Source: Haplosporangium gracile (lineage: Eukaryota > Mortierellomycota > Mortierellomycetes > Mortierellales > Mortierellaceae). Taken from it: DNA of 38,270 nt. The stretch is from the NCBI GenBank assembly GCA_015499985.1, contig JAAAUF010000347.1, forward strand, positions 1 to 38,270. Direction: 5' to 3'. Both the position numbers and the translations under genes were made by a program. Below are positions 31,781 through 38,270 of this stretch, one piece after another. Every line of letters begins with the position of its first letter. Position 1 is the stretch's first letter. Under the pieces are notes generated by a model. It was given only the letters and a program-made list of their open reading frames with translations, did not search any database and was not told the origin of the DNA.

Positions 31781-34700
31781 ATGCTGTCCAACTCGAGGGA
31801 GACACGGCCGATATCGGCTTTGATCTCTGTCTCGTCCATCGCCGACCTGACCCTCTCAGGAGACACGGAGGATGTAACAGGTAACGAAGAAAAACAGCCT
31901 ATCGTTTTTTAAGAGGTTGGGCGGATACGATGCTCGCAATTTGCTCGTGTGGGTTTGCGTGTGTGTATGCATTAGAAAAGATGGGAACAATTGAGGGAAA
32001 TGGAAGCAACTTGGCTACCCCTCCTCTTTTTCCCCTTTCACGTCTGAACAACAGAAAGTGGAAACCGGGAACGAAAAGGAATTTAACAAAGTGAAAGGAA
32101 AGGGCGCATATGTTCGTCATAGTCTGCCCCTGTGCCCCTGTCTCCTTTATTATTCGGCTACATGACAGATGACCCTCATTTTTTCTCTCTCTCCCTTGTG
32201 TTCCTATTTGGAGGGATAAGGAAAGGAGAGAGAGGGAGAGTATGTATGAGTGGGTGTGGTCACGACGACAACGGAATGGGGTTCTACTTTGCATCATTCA
32301 AGAAGCTAGGACATGACCCTGATGACCGACTGCACAGAAAAACTAACTTTGCCTATTTTATCTTACACATATGGTATACAATTAGGCATGAAGGGACGTA
32401 TCAGACTGACTCGCGATGATGGAGCCAGGGGCGGACGGTGGATAGACCAGTCTCGAAAGCAGGTCCAGGCATACGACTATTTGTGCCACATTGGTGAAGC
32501 TAAAGAGTACGTGCCCACTTTTTTCTCTGTGCATGTACTGAAATTTCTATGATGTGAACATGCAGTCATGTCATTTTTTCTACCCCCGCTTTGCTAATGA
32601 GAGCACCTTTGCGGTCGTCTACATGCTAGATGGATCGAAGCTTGCATTTGCGAGGAAATCGACGCCATTACCACTTTGGAGGAGAGTCTTCGGAACGGCG
32701 TTGTTCTGGCCAAATTGGCCCGTTACTTTGACCCACCCTCAGTCAAAAAGATTTTTGATCACCCTGTCCTCCAGTACAAACACTCTGACAACATTAACTG
32801 CCTCTTCAAAGCCATGCGCAAATTAAAGCTTCCAGAGGTATCCAAAACATCCTGCAAATCTTGTGCACAGATGCTTATCCATGTACCAACATGATCCCTA
32901 ACTCCTTTTCGACGACACTCTCACTATTAATGATTAGATCTTCATTTTTGAGCTTACAGATCTCTACGACAAAAAGAACATCCCCAAGGTCATCTACTGT
33001 ATCCATGCGCTCAGTCATATGCTCGCAACTCGAGGTATGGCTCCCAACATGAAGAACTTGGTCGGAGAGCTCCAATTCACCGATGCTGAAATTCATGCAA
33101 CCCGTCAGGGTCTGGACGCTGCCGGTATCTCGATGCCCAGTTTCGGCAACATTGGATCAGCCCTGGCCAAGGAGCTCAACGGACCTGTCGAAGGTGGTGT
33201 TACCAAACAGACCATTATTGAAGAGGAAGAAGAGTTGGAGGAGGAAGAACCAGAACCAGAGACATTGCTTTCGAATCAAGAACTGCGGGACCTCTTCTGG
33301 GGCAACAACACGGATTCGATTGTGCGCTGTCAACAACTCTTCCGGAGAGCGCTGGAACGCAAGAGGTTCTTGGCCCGCCGCAACCTCCACTACAGCATGG
33401 AGGAGTTCTTGATCTGTCTCCAAGCCCAGGGACGTGGCGAGCTGGCAAGACGACGCTATCGAGCGCGACTGAATGAATTTTACGATTTTGAACCAGAGGT
33501 CGTCAAGGTAACTAACAGACTTCTGCCGTTTGAGCAGTATCATGACGTTTTGTATGATTTGATAGAATTCGGTCATGCTCTTTCTGATATAACCCTATCC
33601 CTCACGCTTTTGTAGATACAAGCTCATATGCGTGGATTCTTGCAGCGGAAAAGGTTTGCGGAGCGACAGCAGTTCTACAGAGACAACATGGAAAGCATCG
33701 TCAAGATGCAAAGTGTCTTCCGAGCCAAGGTGGCAGGAGATGCCTACCGCAGTCTGAGTAAGCCCAAAATTCCTCTTATTGATTTAGACTGATCAATTTA
33801 CTCACGACTTGTATTTTGATAATTAACAGCGACACCTATCGCTACTTTTTTATGATGTCATTATTAGCCACTGGAGCAAACCCACCCATTTCGACGCTCA
33901 AGACATTTTTGCATCTCTTGAACGACAGCGATTTTGACTTTGAGGAGGAAGTGGAGCTCGAAAACTTGCGTCAGCTTGTTGTCCGTCGCATCCGTGAGAA
34001 CACTCAGTCAGATGCCCAGTTGAACGAGCTTGATATCAAGATTGCGCTCCTGGTCCAGAACCACATCACCCTGGACGAGGTTCTCAAGACGACATCGTCC
34101 CTCACCAAGAAGAAGGCACAGCGTCGCATGTCGATGCCCATCTCTGCGACTAGTAACCCCTTCACCCTCAAATCATTGGATCGAGAGAGTCGCGATCGGT
34201 TGGTGCTCTACCAGCAGTTGTTTTATCTTTTGCAAACTCAGCCTACCTATTTCAGTAAGCTGTTCTTCATGATGTCCAAGACAGGACTCTTCTCAGACAG
34301 GATCAAAAAGCAGATCGAGGGTGTTGTCTTGACCCTCTTTGGATATGCCCAGAACTCGCGCGAGGAATACCTCTTGCTCAAGCTGTTCAAGGTAAGATGG
34401 CATTTTCTCTCTTCTAGGTAACAAGGGACTTTCCTGGCGCACTATCGGCACTCGCAAAATACTGACAGACTTATATCTCGGTTTATGTACCGATTCACTT
34501 TTTTTTTGTAGCAATCGATCTTTGAGGAAGTGGAGCAGATCCTGAACGTGAACGACTTTATGCGAGGCAACTTTATGTTTGTCAAGATGGTCATGATCTA
34601 CGTTCGTGGTGCCAAGGAACGACGTTACCTCCGTGATCTCTTGGGACCTCTTGTCCGACAGGTCCTTGAGGATGACTTTTTGGACTTGGAGAGTGATCCA

Positions 34701-36906
34701 CTCATGGTAACGACTCCGTTTTTTTTTTGACGCTTTGGACTTTGTGTCCTTTCACACTCTGTTCTTTGTATGCTCTTACGCTGTCGATCCTTTCTTTTGG
34801 TGGCAATGCTCTAATACCAAATCTATTCCTCGTAAAACATACCTAGATCTACAAAGCGAGTATCAATAACGAGGAATTGAGGACCGGCCGCCCCTCTGAA
34901 CGCCCATTGCACATCGACCACACGGAAGCCCTGAACGACCCCGAAACTCGAACGACTTTTATTCGTCACTTGCAGGAACTCCGTCTTCGCACGGAGATGT
35001 TCTTGGATGCCATCTTGGAGAGCCTGCCCAGGATGCCCTATGGTATTCGTTACATTGCCAAGGAGGTTGGAAACGCCCTTCGGTCCAAGTTCCCTCAGGA
35101 GTCCGAGGAAAACATCACCAAGGCTGTCGGCAACCTGATCTATTACCGATACCTCAACCCCGCCATTGTGTAAGTGTTATACCTGTTTTTGTTGTATTTT
35201 CTCACTCCCTATGTGCGAATTTTTAATAACTTCCCTTTTTTTATGGTCTTTTGACTCTAGTGCGCCAGAAGGATTCGATGTTATCGAGGGAGTTGTGAGC
35301 CCCATGCAACGAAAGAACTTGGCCGAGATCTCCAAGATGCTGAACCAAATCTCTGTCGGAAAGTTGTTTGCAGACGACAATGTTTACTTGAAGCCTCTCA
35401 ACGAGTATGTCGGCTACGCAGGCCTCCGTTTCGCGAAGTACTTCAAGAACGGTAAGCATACACCTTGGATTTGTGCTATGTCTTCAAATGCTTTATTTGT
35501 TCCTGAGGTGATATTTTTCTTACCAACTGTCATACATATTTGTTCCTCGCTTGTAGTCGTGGAGGTTGCGGAGCCAGAGAAACAGTTTGAGGTGAATCAG
35601 TATATTGACCAAGTGAACACAATCCGCCCCACCGTGTATATGTCACCCTTTGAGATCTTTACCATGCACGCTATGCTGGTTGACAAGATCGACATCCTTG
35701 CACCAGAACTGGATGACCCTCTGCGCGTGATCCTCTCCGAACTCAATAACCCACCCTCAGGTTTTGAAGAACACTCGCAGGGTCATGGTGAAATCTGTCT
35801 GACGCTCCAGAACCGGTTCACGGCCGATTTGGACGATCCCGACATGGACCTAAAGCATCTCTTTGTTGAGACCAAGCGGTATATCTTGTCGATCATTCGT
35901 ATCCAGTCTGGTCGCAACTTGATGGAGATTCTTGAACGCCGTGTCACGGTCCACGAGGAGCAGGCTTGGGAGGACCTCAAGGTGTCAGAGATGAACCGGC
36001 AGCGACAGCATCATCAGCGACGGATTGAGAATGGGTCCGAGTCGTCGTTAGCCGAGTCCAGTCAGTGGAGGTCTGTTACTGGGCCGAGTATGGTCGATAT
36101 GAACGCGATGCGGTTTATCGAACTCAAACAGCGAGCCATCGACGGGATCCTGCAGTTGGAATCAACAGGGAAGATCACCAGGAAGAACGGGTACCAGGAC
36201 ATGATCAACGCGATCGCGGTCGATATCCGGACAAAACACAGGCGTCGGATCCAACGTGCTGCAGAACTAGGTCAAGTTAAACAGACGCTTTCCAACCTCG
36301 ACGAGAAGAGACAATTCTTGGAGATCCAGATCAAGTCCTATCACGACTATGTCGAGTCCTGTATGAACAACATCACGTCCAAGAAGGGCAAGAAGCAACG
36401 GTACATCATGCCCTTCACCAAGCAATATTTCCACATCCGAAACCTCCAACGACACGGCAAGGTCCCGCAATTTGGATCCTTCAAGTATACTGCCCAGCGG
36501 CTGTTTGAGAAGGGTGTCCTGTTGAACCTCGAGGGCATCTCTCCTAAACAGTACTCTCAGATTTCATTGACTATCTCCTGTGACGAACCCGGTCTCTTCC
36601 AGATCGAGGCCGAGACGTCGATTATGATGGTTCGTCTCCCCGTATCGACTATGGAGTTGCGACTTGAGGATCTGTTGCAGTGCCAGTTCAACAAAATCCA
36701 AATCATGAGTCTTTTTGACGACATGGCGAAGGTTAACGTCAACCTACTCCTCTTCCTCGTTAACAAGAAGTAAGTGGCTCTCTGTTTTCTTGTTTTTGTT
36801 CTTTTTTTTTTTTGTCGCAGTCATTAGTTGTATTGGTGATTCACGTTTGTTAATCGTGCTCTGTTGTTCTTTTTCAACGGCAACTACTTTTAGGTTTTAC
36901 ATCTAA
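31781..36906 (+). CDS. IQGAP-family scaffold (Rng2/Iqg1-like)
   Basis: Eleven exons: 31781-31880, 32386-32506, 32630-32837, 32938-33507, 33616-33757, 33868-34391, 34512-34706, 34847-35169, 35261-35451, 35557-36769, 36894-36906. They join in phase to 3600 nt (1199 residues). Order: Ser-rich N-terminus; calponin-homology domain (about 55-180) for actin binding; an acidic stretch (237-251); four IQ-like calmodulin or light-chain sites (about 270-380, for example IQAHMRGFLQRKRF); RasGAP-related domain (about 500-800) with YYRYLNPAIVAPEGFD; RasGAP_C domain ending AKVNVNLLLFLVNKKFYI. The usual GAP arginine finger position after KLFK is Gln (residue 556), so no GAP activity is expected, as in other IQGAPs. 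Known of the family: it organises the actomyosin ring in cytokinesis and binds Cdc42/Rac-type GTPases. No WW domain is seen, and at 1199 residues it is shorter than Rng2 or Iqg1 (about 1490). Confidence 0.95.
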
Positions 36907-36972
36907 ATATTTGAAATCAGGATGCAACCACCTACAAGACATACAAAAAAAACAAAAAACAACTTTCTTAAT

Positions 36973-36978
36973 AATAAA
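36973..36978 (+). terminator. Poly(A) signal AATAAA of the IQGAP gene
   Basis: AATAAA lies 67 nt after the IQGAP stop codon and is preceded by A-rich sequence. It is only about 27 bases from the opposing signal of the MVP1-like gene. Confidence 0.55.
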
Positions 36979-37004
36979 CACTTTTATATAATGCGTCTTT
37001 TTGC

Positions 37005-37010
37005 TTTATT
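37005..37010 (-). terminator. Poly(A) signal AATAAA of the MVP1-like gene
   Basis: The minus strand reads AATAAA about 123 nt past the stop at 37133. It faces the IQGAP signal, so the two 3' UTRs are expected to end within tens of bases of each other or overlap. Confidence 0.5.
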
Positions 37011-37132
37011 GGAACGTGTTCGATGGAGAGTGCGGAGTGAGGGATTGATAGGTTTGTATACTACTTTTTTGTGTTGATATGCTGTGCGCTGTGGGTTGTG
37101 TTGTTTTCGTCGATCCTTTGTCTCTTTTTTTT

Positions 37133-38260
37133 TCAGTTGAATCCATTGACCTCCATGGGCATATCATGAACAACAGGCGAGAGCGACTTCCAGTTATCGA
37201 AAAGACTCTGGCTCGACTTCATCTGCTCATGTACATAGCTCTGGTACATTCCTGCAATCAATGAATGGCTCTTATGGTAATATGTAATCTCCATCCACAG
37301 CGTGTGCTGCAACAGCACCGCTCTCTGTCCCTGAATCTCTAGCTCCGCACGATCCTATGAGATGGAATGAAGGGGAAAAAAGGGGGGTTAGACAATATGA
37401 TCAGCATACCAAAATAAACGACTACGCACCACGAGAGAAAAAAAAATCGGCGGCGACTTACAGAGTTGATGTTGTTGGTCACTTTCTCGATCTGCGCATC
37501 ATACAACCCTATTGACGCAGAATTGGATCCCGTCACTCCTCCTCCTCCTCCTCCTTCGGCACTTCCTGTTGCTCCTCCTCCTCCGCCACCGGCAGCATTG
37601 GTCGCAGAGGTCCGCAAAGTCTTGAGTTTGGCCTCGTTCGACGCAATCCGCTTCTTCAACATCTCGGACATATTGCCCTCCCGGATCCGATCCCGCCGCT
37701 GGAACAACTCCCGGACAGAGATCAATAGATCCCGGTGGCGCTTCAGACTTTCTACCATCCCCTGTTGTACCGCACGGGCCTGGATATCCATCAACGTTGA
37801 AGCCTGACTGAAATGAGTTCCAATTTTGCCATATGCTTGGCTGAGCTGTCCGCAGTTGTAACAATCGTCAATATGGCACTGTTTTTCGCAGTCTGCCAAC
37901 GCTCTATGATATATGATGGATGAATTTTGTTGCATGTATGAATGTTAGTTCAGACGTCACAGATCAAGCAAACAAGAAAAAAAAAAAACACAAACGCATG
38001 GAAAGGAAAACGTACCCAACAGCAAGACTGAAACGGGTATAATCGGCCGCATTGGCTTCTGAGCGCTTCTGGATCCGGTCCAGGGTCGCTACCATGGTAC
38101 GATAGTATTCAATCGATGCCGGCAATCGCCTTTTGACCGCCTCCACCTCCAAGTCCAATGTCATTGGGATCTGTTTGGATAAGGAAGATGCAGTCGGCAG
38201 TCTCGTCGTAAACTCGTCCTCTGTTGAAATCACAATATCTTTTCTCCAAATCGCCAATTC
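37133..38260 (-). CDS. MVP1: Mvp1/SNX8-type sorting nexin, C-terminal BAR part (partial)
   Basis: Three 3' exons are visible: 38016-38260, 37462-37903 and 37133-37354, joined in phase (302 residues plus stop). The 5' part with the expected PX domain lies beyond the right edge, and the acceptor AG at 38261-38262 shows that 38260 starts an internal exon. Recognised by resemblance to fungal Mvp1 C-termini: LAIWRKDIVISTEDEF, EANAADYTRFSLAVG, RHRDLLISVRELFQRRDRI, and a final helix ending DNWKSLSPVVHDMPMEVNG. This region is helical and BAR-like. Known of the family: it binds PI3P on endosomes, forms tubules and recycles cargo back to the Golgi or vacuolar pathway. Odd here is a Gly-rich insert with two runs of six Gly between helices, encoded around 37530-37610. 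It is convergent with the IQGAP gene. The family is likely; another SNX-BAR is the alternative. Confidence 0.83.
37525..37615 (-). repeat. GGN-codon repeat encoding a Gly-rich linker in Mvp1
   Basis: On the plus strand two runs of cctcct type (GGAGGA on the coding strand) specify two blocks of six glycines, separated by ATGSAE and flanked by Ala/Ser/Thr. The stretch is low complexity and probably variable in length between strains. Confidence 0.8.
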
Positions 38261-38270
38261 CTATTACAGT

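Noticed and set aside
1..38270. tRNA, rRNA, transposon or viral remnants
   Set aside because: I looked through the intergenic stretches on both strands and saw no cloverleaf with a B-box-like GGTTCGA element, no terminal repeats, and no transposase or reverse transcriptase motifs.

Overview
The window looks like a contig from a draft fungal genome, most probably an early-diverging, Mucoromycota/Mortierella-like fungus. The reasons are intron-dense genes with short GTAAGT..AG introns (mostly 50-200 nt), pyrimidine-rich blocks upstream of start codons, fungal-type nuclear genes, and an animal-type base-exchange phosphatidylserine synthase, which yeasts and other Dikarya are not known to use. 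The species assignment is inference. A run of 10 N shows an assembly gap inside one intron. All gene models were assembled by hand from splice signals. In each complete model the exon phases join and the coding length divides by three, but individual splice sites could still be wrong.

Left to right: (1) 1-301, minus, the 5' end of a small gene for a secreted Ala/Pro-rich protein, cut by the window edge. (2) 819-4726, minus, a 13-exon gene for an 804-residue protein of unknown family with a hydrophobic segment at each end. (3) 5048-22673, minus, the 11-exon MDN1/REA1 (midasin) gene, 5542 residues: six AAA+ modules, linker, very acidic region and C-terminal MIDAS domain. (4) 23112-25355, minus, an 8-exon base-exchange phosphatidylserine synthase of 442 residues. 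(5) 25569-28433, minus, an 8-exon cation/Ca2+ exchanger of 747 residues. (6) 29801-30287, plus, a small 3-exon gene for a 111-residue protein with a two-helix hydrophobic hairpin, apparently interrupted by a 30-nt intron. (7) 31781-36906, plus, an 11-exon IQGAP-type cytokinesis scaffold of 1199 residues. (8) 37133-38260, minus, the 3' part of an Mvp1/SNX8-type sorting nexin that continues past the right edge.

The genes do not form a pathway. They are ordinary core eukaryotic functions: ribosome assembly, phospholipid synthesis, Ca2+ homeostasis, the actomyosin ring and endosomal sorting. PS synthase and the cation exchanger are adjacent and are both membrane and Ca2+ related, but nothing in the DNA shows a functional link. 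I found no mobile element, CRISPR array, rRNA or convincing tRNA, and no sign of a new multi-gene system. The points most worth a second look are the fungal base-exchange PS synthase, the 30-nt intron, the two unrecognised membrane proteins and the closely facing 3' ends of IQGAP and MVP1.
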